A stretch of DNA of 64,000 bases from Ehretia macrophylla (lineage: Eukaryota > Streptophyta > Magnoliopsida > Boraginales > Ehretiaceae), in assembly GCA_037974665.1 (NCBI GenBank), contig CM075778.1, positions 6,933,001 through 6,997,000 of the forward strand, written 5' to 3'. The translations under genes were made by a program, and so were the position numbers. The notes beneath the pieces are model-generated. The model was not told the origin of the DNA. It made no database searches and saw only the letters and a program-made list of their open reading frames with translations. Shown here piece by piece: positions 24,970 through 36,575 of the stretch (positions within the stretch are counted from its first letter, which is position 1; each line of letters begins with the position of its first letter).

Positions 24970-26027
24970 TTTTAATTATGTTGATCTCCATTCTTTCTTT
25001 AATTTGTTCATAGCCTATCAACTTGTTATAAGTTATTTTACTTTAGAGTGACTTAAAATGTTTTATTTATACTACAAAGCAATTAATCGATCAACCTATG
25101 CCTTGGTTAGAATAATCGAAGGAAAGTATCTCTGAATCTGAATTACCAGCATATTTCTTTAATTTTACAAACTGAAAATATTAAAATATTTTAAAGTATT
25201 TTATTAGGTTAGCAAGAACTGTAGTCTCCACAACCCCTAATTAATGCGCATCCAACCCTACACGTTCCCAAATTTTTTTAGAAAGATGGCACTTATCATG
25301 ACATTATTTGAAATGCCTCCAATTTTTCTTAATATCATATGATGATAAAAGTATTGTTACACGGGCAATGCATTTCAGTGACCATTCAAATTAATTATTT
25401 TGAAATCAAAAACAAAAAAATAGACAGGTCATTAAAGAAAATGCTACTTGAACTCTTTTTCCAAATAATGAGAGAGGTTCTCTAGTGGCGAAGGTAAACA
25501 AATGTTGTTAGTAAATTTCTCGTTTTACAGATTGAGAATCATAAAATCCTTAAGAAATTCCAATATTTGAATCTATATAACCTTAACGGACTGTATAACA
25601 AAAGTAAAAAAAAAAAATGATAATGTGGAAGAATATAAAAGACAGAAATTAACAGAAATAGATACTATAAACCAAGTCATGACTTTGATAGCTGAGCAAA
25701 AGAGTTGGAAGATGATATTGCTATATGGTTGCGCATGCGTATGTACCCACTTATACTTGAACAGAGAGAGACGGGGTGGATAATGCTCTCCAGTAGAATT
25801 TTAAATGGGGCAGCCTCCCAAAGTTAAGTGGAGCTGTGAAATAGAAAGTTTTTGTAATTAAAAGTTTTAAATTCGAATCTATGTCCTTCTATTATAAATA
25901 TATATTTTTTTATTTTTATTAATTTAGAACGTGTTTCGAGCCGTGTCATTGCACAATTGAATTTATAACTTTAAAGTTAATCCAATCTAAACTTGTTCAG
26001 ACTAAGTTTTTCGTCCTAAAAAAAATG

Positions 26028-26366
26028 ATAAATACCTTTATTGGTTCTTTAACTTTGACGAAAATGATAATTTAGTCTCCTAATTTCATAAATGAGTATT
26101 TTCATCCTTTAAGTAACCAAAGTAAGACATTGTTATTCCTTTGCTAATTTTCTGTCCATTTTCAACTGTTAACTCTTAACCATTTTGGCATGACACGTGC
26201 TATTCATGTGCAATTAATGACAAACAAAATTGACAAAAAACTCATGAAGGAATAACTGTGTCTTATTCTATAAATTTAAAGGATTAAAAAAATATATTTT
26301 TTAAATTAAGAGCCCATATTATCATTTTTATTAAAGTTAATATACCAATGAAAATATTTACCCTTA
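26028..26366. mobile_element. TIR element with arms of about 70 bp
   Basis: The left arm (attggttctttaactttga, aaaatgataattta) and the reversed right arm (cattggtatattaacttta, aaaatgataatatg) align over about 70 bp. The interior has a short palindromic gcacatgaatagcacgtg. Arm length suggests a Mutator-type non-autonomous element. Exact ends and TSD were not resolved. Confidence 0.55.
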
Positions 26367-27785
26367 AAATAAAAGGAATTTAAATAGGATAGCATGGTGA
26401 AAGGGACAAACATTGAGTGGAGTTTCCAACTCGATGTTGTTCGGCACAAATAAATTAGCGTAAAAAAGTTACGTGTCCGGAAAATCCCAGAAAAAGACAT
26501 TTTTAAATTCTATGGACCAATGTGTGGATTAGGGTAAATGTGCAAACATCATCCACAAACAATCGTCTTTTGCAGGTTTGACCCCTTGGTGACTTCAAGG
26601 ACAGGAACGATACGGAATAATTTTAAAACGTCACGGGTCTCGTGACACGTGATTTCATGCGTTAAAGTAAAATGTGGAGTTTACGGAAATTTTTAATAAT
26701 GACCCTCTCTTATCATATACCCTTAGCAAATTTATACATGAAACCTATTTATTTTATATCAATTGTACACCATAAAAAGAGCAGAAAACCGTGCAAGAGA
26801 AGCTAGATGAAAGTACTCAAACAAAGTCTTTTCTATATTTAAATTAACAAAGAAGATAACTTTAAAAAGAAATGAGTGGTACTTAATAGAGAATACAAGT
26901 AGGTGTCATCTGGAACTGCAACCCAATTAACCCCACAAAATCCAATAAAAGATCTTAAACATGGGTAATTTTAATTTTGTCCCTACAAAAAAATATATAT
27001 TATCCATGTTGTTAATTTGTGAATTATAGACCAAATGAAAGAAAATTTCAATTCTGCTCTCTGATGGCGCGAAAATGGATCTTCTCATTTTTTTCTTCTT
27101 TCATTAATTTCTAAAATGAGGTATACTATAGGTCATCAAATTTAATTATTTTCAGTTGCAACCATTCATTTTAAAATTTATTTTAAACTTTTTTAAACGT
27201 TATTAGTTTATTAATCCAGATCTGATGGTTGAGATTTAAATGATAAAATCTGATGACTTATAATGCACCTCATTTAAAAAATGAGAGAAGTAAAAAAGAA
27301 TAAGATCCTACGTTGGATGACGCTATTTCATCATATATGCAGTCTCATAAGACTTGATTTGATTCTTTTTGGTTAATTAATTATAGATTACTCACTTGGA
27401 ATTGATCAAAACTAAGGTTTCGTTTAGCCTAACTGTGAAATTTTGACTTTTGAGCTATAGCACTTTTAGAGTAGACCTTTTGTTAAAAATATTGTTGAAC
27501 AAAAGTCGTTAACTGTTTGGCTTATATTGAATAACATTGGATTTTTTAAAAATTTAAGGACAATATTGGACTTTTAAAAATATGGAGGGGTATATTTAAA
27601 AAAATAAAGAGAAAAATAACTTGTCGCATTATGTAAAAATAGTTTCGCAAAAACTTTTTTTGAAAAACTCCAATTTGGAGCTTCTTGTTTTTCATTTTTT
27701 TGTTTAACTTCAGGCTTTACTAAAAGCTCTTTTAGAAATAGACCAAACAAGTTAGTTTTAGTTTCTAAACTCACAAAAAGTGTTG

Positions 27786-28690
27786 GGCATCCTCAATGGG
27801 GTCTGTAAAACCAAAAAAATCTTCATTTTTAAAGGCCCCATGAAAAAAAAACCAACACCAGTGGACATTGTAGATGGGGTCTATAAAATCCAAAAATTGA
27901 AGGTTTTACAGACCACATGAAAAAAAAAAAAACAACACCAGTTATTTTAGATCTTCAACAAATTTGTTGAAGAAAATGCAGACTCTAGAAAAAGCCAAAA
28001 AATTCAAAAAAAAAAAAACACAAAATCATATAGATCTGACATTATAGTCGTTATGAAAAAAAAAACTCACAAAAAATTCAAAAAAAAGCACAAAATCATA
28101 CAGATCTGACGATGTCAGATCTATAGCCGTTAAAAAAAAAAACTCACAATAGCAGTTAGAAAATAACTGTTGCATTCCAAAATCGTTTATATATACAACC
28201 AAAAATACCCAATATCATAATCTTCCACAAAAAAATCAACAATTTTCGGATACAAACACAAACTCAAAAGATTGTTTTAATATCTACTTGCAAACACTCA
28301 AAAAAGGTAAAAAATAGTTTCTGAAAAAAAAATGAAGGGGGAGGGGAGTGTCAGCGGTGTTTTGTGTCGGCAGTAGTGGTGCGTGGTGTGTCAATGGTGG
28401 TGGTGGTGGTGCGTCAGTTCACATGGTACGTCAATGGTGGTGGTGGTGGTTTGTGTCGGCGAAGGGGGTTTGGGGGAGAGGGTGTCGGCGACGGGGGTTT
28501 GGGGGGGGGGGGGAGAGGAGACGACGGAAAATGAAGGGTGAGGGGGTAAAATGAAGGGGGAGGGGAGTGTTTATCTATTTATATTTGATAAGTAAGGTTT
28601 TTTATTTTTTTATTTTAAGGGTTTGGGTTAGTTGTTAAAGAGTCTCTAAAATGGTAAATAGAGACTCAATTAAAGATGATTTTAAGTGTC
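27786..28690. mobile_element. Degenerate PIF/Harbinger-like non-autonomous element
   Basis: The left end GGGCATCCTCAATGGGGTCT matches the reversed right end AATCATCTTTAATTGAGTCT, mostly with transition differences. The interior has a repeated cagatctgac, agccgtt and aataactgtt block, and a G-rich GGTGGT-repeat segment at 28390-28520. No transposase ORF. The TSD is unclear. Confidence 0.45.
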
Positions 28691-28755
28691 TAAAAATTAA
28701 ATCAAACAAAACCTAAAAGTACGATGACCAAGCTTTTAGATGTAGAAACTTGCAA

Positions 28756-29563
28756 AAATCTCACTACTAGTCCCCATTGTTTGCTTTTGTCCCAAACTAG
28801 TCTTCATTGTTTCAACTGTCCCAAACTAGTCCCCAATGTTTTAAAAAAAGTCTCAAGTTAGTCCATTCTGTTAAAAATATAACTGATAACCTATTAAATG
28901 ACTAAAATACCCTTAAAACCTAATTAAAATTACTAAAACCCCTTTTCCCTACCCATCACCCTACCCCTATTCCCAAAGTCAAAACAAATACCCCACCCCC
29001 TCCCCACGCCTCTGCCCCCACCCCCACCCCCACCCCCCTCCCCACGCCTCTACCCCCACCCCCACCACCCTCCCCATACTGCCGCCGCCCACCCCCACCC
29101 TACGCCGCCGCCCCCCCCCCCACCCCACCCCACCCCACCGCCCCCCCATACCACCCCGCGATTTGTGTGTATATATTTGTGTTGTTGGTGGGCTGCGGTG
29201 GTTGGTGGGCTGTGGTGGTTGGTGGTGGCAGTGGTATGTAATTTGTATATGTGTGTGTATTGTATATGTGATTTGTGTGTATATGATTTGTGTATGTGTG
29301 TGTTTTATGTGATGGTAGTGGCAGCGGCGGTGCATAGTGGTGGCAGTGGCAGTGCATAGTGGTAGTGGTAGTATTAAGATGAAGATGGATGCTTTTACCA
29401 TTCTACCCCTTTATTACTATTCATTTCTATTAAGTTTAACACCTATTTTGACAGAAGGGACTAACTTGAGATTTTTTTTGAAACATTGAAGATTAATTTG
29501 GGATAATTAAAACAATGGAGATTAATTTAAGACAAAATCAAACAAGTACTACTAGTGAGATTT
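28756..29563. mobile_element. Non-autonomous TIR element, 808 bp, host of the MULE insertion
   Basis: Long inverted arms of about 110 bp start AAATCTCACTACTAGTCCCC on the left and, reversed, AAATCTCACTAGTAGTACTT on the right. They continue in parallel through cccaaactagtc/cccaaattaatc and caagttagtccattctgt/caagttagtcccttctgt. Differences are mainly C/T and G/A transitions. The core is strongly strand-biased: C-rich runs at 28975-29155, then TG/GGT-rich sequence. ORFs in it are low-complexity. The last nine bases of the right arm are duplicated at 41628-41636 beyond the large MULE, so the MULE inserted into this terminus. Confidence 0.7.
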
Positions 29564-29689
29564 GAGTCGTTCTTAAAAACGATTTTTTTTTTCGGCGGCT
29601 AGTCCTTATACTTTTTTATTATTTCATATTTGGCCCTTATATGCTATTGATATCACCTTATTAACCCATCCATTATTCCAATAAAAAAA

Positions 29690-29942
29690 TCGCATAGACC
29701 AAAATGCCCCTTTGCGGATTCCCTAGGCTGCAGCGTCTCTTCAGCACTTCATGTTTAGTCACCTTGTTTCTCTCAACTCCTCTCTCAAGCGTACCAAGGC
29801 AAATCAGAACTTCATTTTCACACTCATTTGAATCACTTTCCTCTCTCACTCTATTGCTTATCGTCGGAGAAGAAAATATCAACGTTGAAGTGTCAATCAG
29901 CCCATCGGAGTTTGTCTCTTTAACAAAATCAAGATCACCAAG
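29690..29942 (+). other. Candidate untranslated first exon of the ULP1 gene
   Basis: A CT-rich stretch ending in caccaag followed by the donor gtacct lies near the left end of the MULE, upstream of the first coding exon. It would make an intron of about 1.4 kb to the acceptor at 31312. The ORF in it lacks family motifs. The call rests on position and splice signal only. Confidence 0.35.
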
Positions 29943-31346
29943 GTACCTTTCTTTTTTTGTTTTTCTTTATCTTTTTTTTTTTCTGGATCCCGTGTATAAA
30001 GTTGCTCGTGGTCTGGGATTTTTTCATTTTCTGTATGCCACTGAATAATTTCTTCATTCGCCCAACCTGCAAAGAGAAAAGAATTTTGAAGAAAAAGTAA
30101 AGTCAATAAAGGGATTAAAATGAACCTTTTCGTTCCATTGTCCAGAAATTGTGTTGCTTGCATCTGTGACATATGTTTTATATTGGGGACCAAGTCAAAG
30201 TTTTGCTCGTGTTGACTATTGGATGCATGTTTCTCCTGCTCATTAGTTGATTGTTTGTTCTTCTCTTATTGATATTAGTGCATGAATAACAATTAAGTTG
30301 ACAAATAACATCTGAGGCAAACTTGTATAGTTTCAGTTGAAGATGTATCAAAACAAGTTCTTGAGCTTTGTGGTAATTAGGCTGATGAACACTTTTGAAA
30401 TTTTGAGCTTCTCGATTGATCGGTTTAGTGTATAGTTTGTAGATTGTTTCATTATAGCAGAGTAGTGCCTTTGTTCTGGAATGAAAGAGTGTATACTGAT
30501 AACCTACTTTATACTTGAAAAATTGAAGGCGTTTGAAGTAAGAATTTGCTTGTTGTGCGGGCCGAGCCGTACCTTCATTGGTGTTTGAGTTTTTATCGTT
30601 TAAAAACTATTCTTTTATGTAATTTTTGGGTTCTTAGTCACTTGCTATTTTTATCCCTTTTTTATATGTAGTTTTTACCCGTTTCAAAATATTGTTAGTA
30701 TTATAGACAGATTTGAATATGACTATTTGAATACTTCTACATTGTAAGTATTATAGAGGTAAAAAGGGATCCTAGAATCTATTTCTTTGATGATTGGGGT
30801 GCAACCAACTTTTTTAATTCTTACTGTTATACATTCATTTGAGTTTGCATGTGTTTGTCTTCATTTGATGAAATCCTAGTCATGGTACTATTACTTTGAA
30901 TGATAGAAAATGTTGTTTGCTTGAGGGTGAGTTTGTTATCTTAATCTTGTTCATTTTTTCAATTATATGTTATCCTAACAAGATGTCCATGATTATATTT
31001 ATTTTAGTGGCTGATTGTTCGTGTGACCAGTTTCCAATTGTTGTTTCATTGGCCTCTAGCTGTTGATCTCTTCATAAAAGATGTAAGTTTAAGATATTCT
31101 AGTTTCTGATTAGTTAATTGTTATTATTTTATTTTAATCTCTTTATTTTTTTAATTGCTATCATTTTGATTTGATTTGATTAGATCAGATTATATTCTTG
31201 AATTGATAGACCACTAGTCTTTGGATTTTATATTGTTCTTGGAATTTTGTCCCCTTGTGATAGATCGAAAATGCAAGTTATTCCCTATTTCCTTTTGTTT
31301 ATGATTTTCCAGGGTTGGGGAAAGTAGTAGCAAACGAAAGAGGACA

Positions 31347-34300
31347 ATGTTGTCATCTTCTCCAACCCCTAAAAATAAGAGGCCTACCTCGGCGTATCAC
31401 TTTTTTATATAAGTTAACATGTTTGATTTGTTTTCACAATCTGTTTTGGGTTAATATGTTCATTTTACAAAATTTGATAATGGTTATTGGCATCATTGTT
31501 GTTTTGTAGGAAGGAAGAGATAATGAAATTCAAGGAACATAATCCGAACGCTAAGGTCACGTAATCTGTTCGGTCAGTCCTAGACAAGCAATGGAGAAAG
31601 TTGCCGGAGGATGAAAAAGCGGTTTTCAATAAAAAGTTTGAGACAAGCCAAAAAGGGTATAATAGAAAAAAGAAGAAACTGGAGCTTGCAACTGGGAAAA
31701 CGGTAAGGATCGTTTACATTTTACTTCCAAAGCTATTTTTCTTGAAGTTAAACTTTTTTGTCCATATTTGAATCCTAATTACAAGTCATTGTGTTTTGCA
31801 GAAGAGTATCCAGACAAGGCTTTCATTGTCTAAGATAGTGGCACTAAATGAGAAGTTGACAGAAGAACAGCAGGATGCAGTACGCGACATTGGCCTCGGT
31901 TCACTTCTCCACCTCAAATGCACAACGCTGAAACACCAATTGTGTCGTTGGTTGATCGACCGATTTGATCCAGTTAATATGACACTAGAAATTCATGAGA
32001 AGATGATTACGGTAACTCCTGAGGATGTGGAACGAGTTCTCGGCCTGGTGAATAAAGGAAAAATAATCCCAACAAATGGTGACGAAAAAGAAATTGTAGA
32101 ACTTGAGCGATTGTTTGTTGTACAAGACACAGTGATCCCACTAAACCATTTATCCAGTAAATTAGAGAAGTGTGATAGTCACGGGCACGATTTCAAGGCC
32201 CTATATTGTATGTATGTCATAGGGTATTTGTTGTACCCTGTTATTGACCATGTCGTTAAGAAGGATATGCTACATGTTGTTAAAGACATAGACAATTTAG
32301 GGGGATACAATTGGGCCAAGTTTGTTCTTGACTCGTTAGCCCGTGGTGTCTATACGTGCAGGGAAAAAAATCGCAAGTATGTTAGTGGGTGTGTTTTTTT
32401 TCTTATGGTAAGTATGCAGGTCTTTTTTTACTATTTTTAAAAGTTAATTTGATTATTTGTTAAGTTATACACACACTAACATGCCTATATATTTTATGTA
32501 GATATTGTTCTTTGAAAGAGTGAACCCTCGAGATGAGTTGGACCCGCCACATTCTTTGAGGCCGTGCATCAAGTACTGGACTGACAATGAGGTCAGCCGC
32601 AGATTGGGAAAATACAAGGAAAGAGGTGGCTATTCCAACCCAGATGCTTGTGTTGTGTTGAACCCTATTGTTGAAAAGATTGAGTCAGAGTTGGACGGGT
32701 TTGACAGGAAAATTTGTAACATTGAGATGAGAAAAGACATGAAAAAGATGAAGAATAAAATTCGAAAGATGAATCGCCGGATGAAAGAGATGGATTCGAG
32801 ATTAAAAGAGATGGATTTGCGAAGTAAGCAGTCAAATGATGCAGTTATGGACACGCACAAGTTATTGAAGCAATTAATCACCGGATTGGAGCTGCCTTTG
32901 GGTGGCAATGATAAGAAGAATGAAACCCTAGAAGGGGTTCTCATACATGAAGAAAAAGATGGTGATGAAGGGAATGCTAAAGAATGTTTAGAAGAAGAAG
33001 AATATGAAGAGAATGACAAGGTTGAGGACACAAAGACTGAAGGGGATGCACAAGATTTAGGGGCTAATGTGTTGGTAGATATTCATCCTACAAATATTAA
33101 CTTCATCCAACCATCTAATTCTGAAGATTGTGCATCAACCAACTTTCCCCTTAATAGTAATCTTCATGGCATTCTTGTGGATCCCAATGTGTACAAAAAT
33201 TTATTCATGGCAGTTAGTGACAGTATCCCCAAAATCGATGATAGTAGCCCCATAAGGAAAGAGAAAGGGGAAGGAAAAGGGACTTCATTTGATTCATTCC
33301 CTACATTTATTCAGTTGAGTAGTCATACAAATACTAGTTGCCCAGCATCGTTGACACCCGGTCTTTCGTTGGAAATGGCAGAAAAGTTGATGACGGATGA
33401 TAAAATTCTTCATGACTATTTGTTTTCAGAATCCAAAGATCCGGAGTGAGTTTTTTTAATGAGTATGTTTTGCATTTTTCTTTCAGACATATAATTAACT
33501 AATTTGTTTTTGTTTATGCTTCAGGGAAATTGTCAATAATGTGAAAAGTGATTATGTCACTAGGGCTCGAATGCATGAACTGTTGCCGGATAGGTTTATT
33601 TCAAACTCTGTAAGTCTATTTCTTTGAGTGACTGTGTTTGTGTTGATATTTCAATTTGTTTAAATTCATATGTGATGACTAATAACAATATTTGTTTTAA
33701 TTGGTAGATAATTGACAGTTACATTGCTATACTTTCTAAGGAGGCTAGAATGCGCAATCCTTCAATGCCCAAGTGGTTTATGCCCACTGTTTTCTCTGTA
33801 TGTGCACATATTCGTAGCAAATGTTTACGAATTTATTACTTTCTTTGGACTAACGTTGCTTTGTTTATTTTTTCAGCAAAGAATCCTTCATGATGAGCAC
33901 CAGATTGAGCTAAGAAAATGCAGGCGTTACTATTTTGGGAAAGACCGGTTCACAGGATGCTTGAAAGACTGCCAACAGGTAATCTTTGACATTTAATGTG
34001 TTACTTATATACTAAATCTGATTTTACATGTATATTTTTATTAGACAACTATATTAATTTGAAAATGTTGAAAAATGTACTGCAGATTTTTATCCCCATT
34101 AACTTTGAGGACAAACACTGGCATTTATGCATCGTTGATTTCCTTACCAAAGAGGTTTGGATCTGTGACACCAGTCCAATGCCCCATACAAATACTCTTA
34201 TAGAGCAACAAGTTGTCAATGTGGTAAGTATATATGTTTTCACATTAATACCTTTATTCGTGATTGTTACATTAAGAGAAAAAATACCAAGGATGCTTAT

Positions 34301-34618
34301 TTTGTCATATTTGTTGATTTCTTATAGGTAAATTACTTGGATAGGCTACTGAATGAAGATGAGCCTGACATATACCGGCCAATGCAGGCAGTGTATAACT
34401 TTCGAATTACGAGGCCATCATGGGTGCCGAGACAGTTTGGTTTGGTGGATTGCGGTCTTTATGTATGTATGATGATGACAACGCCAGGTAGTAGTCATCT
34501 AGCCGATCCTTTCGACTCTGCAAACAAACGCAAGGAGTTTGCATATTATCTTTGGCGACACTGGGCAAATTTGAGCAATCCAGCTAGACCAATCAATTTC
34601 AATTTCAATTTGATATGA
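31347..34618 (+). CDS. MULE-borne ULP1/SENP-like cysteine protease with N-terminal HMG-box-like region
   Basis: Exons are 31347-31408, 31510-31702, 31802-32407, 32502-33445, 33525-33609, 33708-33797, 33877-33978, 34086-34223 and 34328-34618, totalling 837 codons. Residues 11-75 read as an HMG box (KRPTSAYHFF, then FKEHNPNAK, then WRKLPEDEKAVF). Residues 90-320 resemble the DUF1985 region of plant ULP-like transposon proteins. Basic heptad-like repeats (KKMKNKIRKMNRRMKEMDSR) suggest a coiled coil, followed by an acidic stretch. The C-terminal C48 domain has His705 (KHWHL), Asp722 (ICDTSP), Gln776 (PRQFG) and Cys782 (VDCG), so the catalytic set is complete; the family removes SUMO-type modifiers. 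Defects lie only in the N-terminus: the first donor reads AT instead of GT at 31409, and codon 39 is TAA. A protein starting downstream could still be made. Met at 31347 is the first in-frame ATG after the acceptor at 31312. Confidence 0.75.
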
Positions 34619-36575
34619 TTATGGTGTATTTTTGGTGAATTAGTTGAACATTAGAAATTTTAAACATTTGGTGGTACTTTTTTGGGGACCTTTTCTTAGG
34701 CCAAGTTCTGTAACTTTTTTGAGGCATTGTTTTTTTTTTAGGCCAATTCCCAAAACTTTTCGAGACCAAGCCTTTTTTCGGTGGTACTTATTTGGGGATG
34801 TTTTTGATGTAGTGTTAAAATATTTAAACAGGCCAAGTGCCACAATTTGCAGGGAAACCCTTTTGGACACTAGTGTTTTTTAACTTTATGTTTTTTTTCA
34901 ATGCTATTTAAATACTTAAGCCTGATACCTTGGTGTTTTTGCAATGCTATTTTAATTCGTGTTTTTTGCAATGATATTTAAATAACTTAAGCAGGACGTG
35001 GTCTTGATCTCTTGTTATGTTAAGTATCCAAAAAGCCTTATTAACTTGTGATTTAAAAAAAATGTTTAGGTATCCAAAAAACTTGTGAACTTGTGATGCT
35101 ATGAAAAACGAGTTTAAATATCCAAAAAGACTTGTCAACTATATATTGTGATATGATACTAAGTAGAAAGCTAAGGGAATTTTTGAATACTATGGGAAAA
35201 CTCTTGAAAGATATAGGCAATTGGAGTTGAATTAGACAAGTAAGATTACAAATTATCTTACATAATAGTACATTACATAAATTACATCACAAGTAAAACC
35301 ATCAATATAACTACGACAATACAATACAATTTATACTAAATATCACCATTTACCTTGCTTAAACATAATAGACTATTGCATAAGTTACATCACTCATTTA
35401 AACATCAAAATTACTTTGACAAGCATGATGATAAAGAATCAATGGTTGAAGTTATGGGCCAGTGGCATCGGATGCCAATTAACTTCTTCGCCTACTTCAT
35501 CATAATCCATTGTATGGGCACTCAAAGGTGGAATCAATGGTTGAAGTGGAATGACTTGTAATTGACATACTTCTTTTACTATAAACACATGAATGAAGAT
35601 ATTTACCACAAAAAAATTAGAAAAAATACTGCAAAACATAGCTGGAATAGAATGAAATATGCACAAACAACAAAATATAATACCTCAAATACGTAAAAAA
35701 ATTTAAACCCATGAAGGTATAAACATAACGTACCTCAAATACATCAAAATAGTAAAACAAATTAAGAACCAGAAAGTTCTCATGCATGAAGGTATAAACC
35801 CATGAACAAATATACAGGAAAAAACAATAAATGATAACTACCAAAAAAAAACTACTGCAAAACATAGCTGAAATATAGTGAAATATGCATGAACAACAAA
35901 AAATAACAACTCAAATACATCAAATATAGTAAATCATAAAGGTGTAAACATAACATACCTCAAATACATCAAAATAGTAAAAACAATTTAGAACTAGAAA
36001 ATTCTCATGCGTGAAGGTATAAACCATGAAGAAATATAATGGCAAAAGCTAAAATCGAAATAACCACAAAAATTTCACCGAAATACTGGAAACCATAGTT
36101 GAAATATAGTGAAATATGCACAAATAACAAAAAAGAACACCTCAAATACTCTAAACCCATGAAGGTGTAAACATAACATATCTCAAATACATCAAAATAG
36201 TACAAATATTCAAGAATCTGAAAGTTTTTTTGCATGAAGGTGTAAACCTATGAAGAAATATAAGGGCAAAAGCAAAAACAAAAAATCATTGCTTAAAAGC
36301 AACATTTACCATGCTTAGATTGTCTCTTTAATTGTGAAAATAAAAATGCAAATATCTAAACAACTTGTGGTTTAGAAGTATTTATAGATGGATTTTTGAG
36401 TTAAAGGAGGGAACTTGAAAATTTTGGAGAGAACTTAAAAGATTTGAAATAAGAGAATCTTGAAATTTTGGGAGGAAAATTGAAATTTCGGGACACCTAT
36501 AAAATTTGTACGATTTATAGTAAAGTATCTACATAGATTTGTAAATTAGATATCATACCATATAAATTAGTACAT
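34619..36575. other. Spacer between the two convergent MULE genes
   Basis: AT-rich sequence holding both 3' ends and presumably both polyadenylation regions. Its second half is a tandem repeat (35636-36280). Short ORFs here are repeat shadows. Confidence 0.6.
35636..36280. repeat. Three tandem copies of a 225-230-bp unit inside the MULE
   Basis: The phrases acatagctgaaatatagtga, ctcaaatacatcaaaatagta and catgaaggtataaacc recur in order at about 35636, 35861 and 36091. The copies are diverged by substitutions and small indels. Confidence 0.75.

Larger units (their letters stand above)
23535..28755. other. Gene-free region with MITE-like repeats
   Basis: It contains an (AT)n run at 23713-23736, a short TIR element at about 24762-24969, another at about 26028-26366, and a degenerate PIF/Harbinger-like element at 27786-28690. 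A tRNA-like phrase (gtagctcaattagtaaagcg near 24259) looks like a SINE fragment. No coding gene is supported. Confidence 0.55.

Noticed and set aside
28348..28554. ORF rich in Gly and Trp
   Set aside because: Encoded by a GGT/G-run low-complexity tract inside a degenerate element; no domain.
28979..29401. 140-aa minus-strand ORF and its overlaps
   Set aside because: Translation of the C-rich/TG-rich core of the TIR element; His/Thr/Gly low complexity only.
29704..30048. 114-aa plus-strand ORF at the left of the MULE
   Set aside because: No family motif; better explained as an untranslated leader exon plus intron of the ULP1 gene.
32630..33031. 133-aa minus-strand ORF
   Set aside because: Antisense shadow of the coiled-coil and acidic part of the ULP1 gene.
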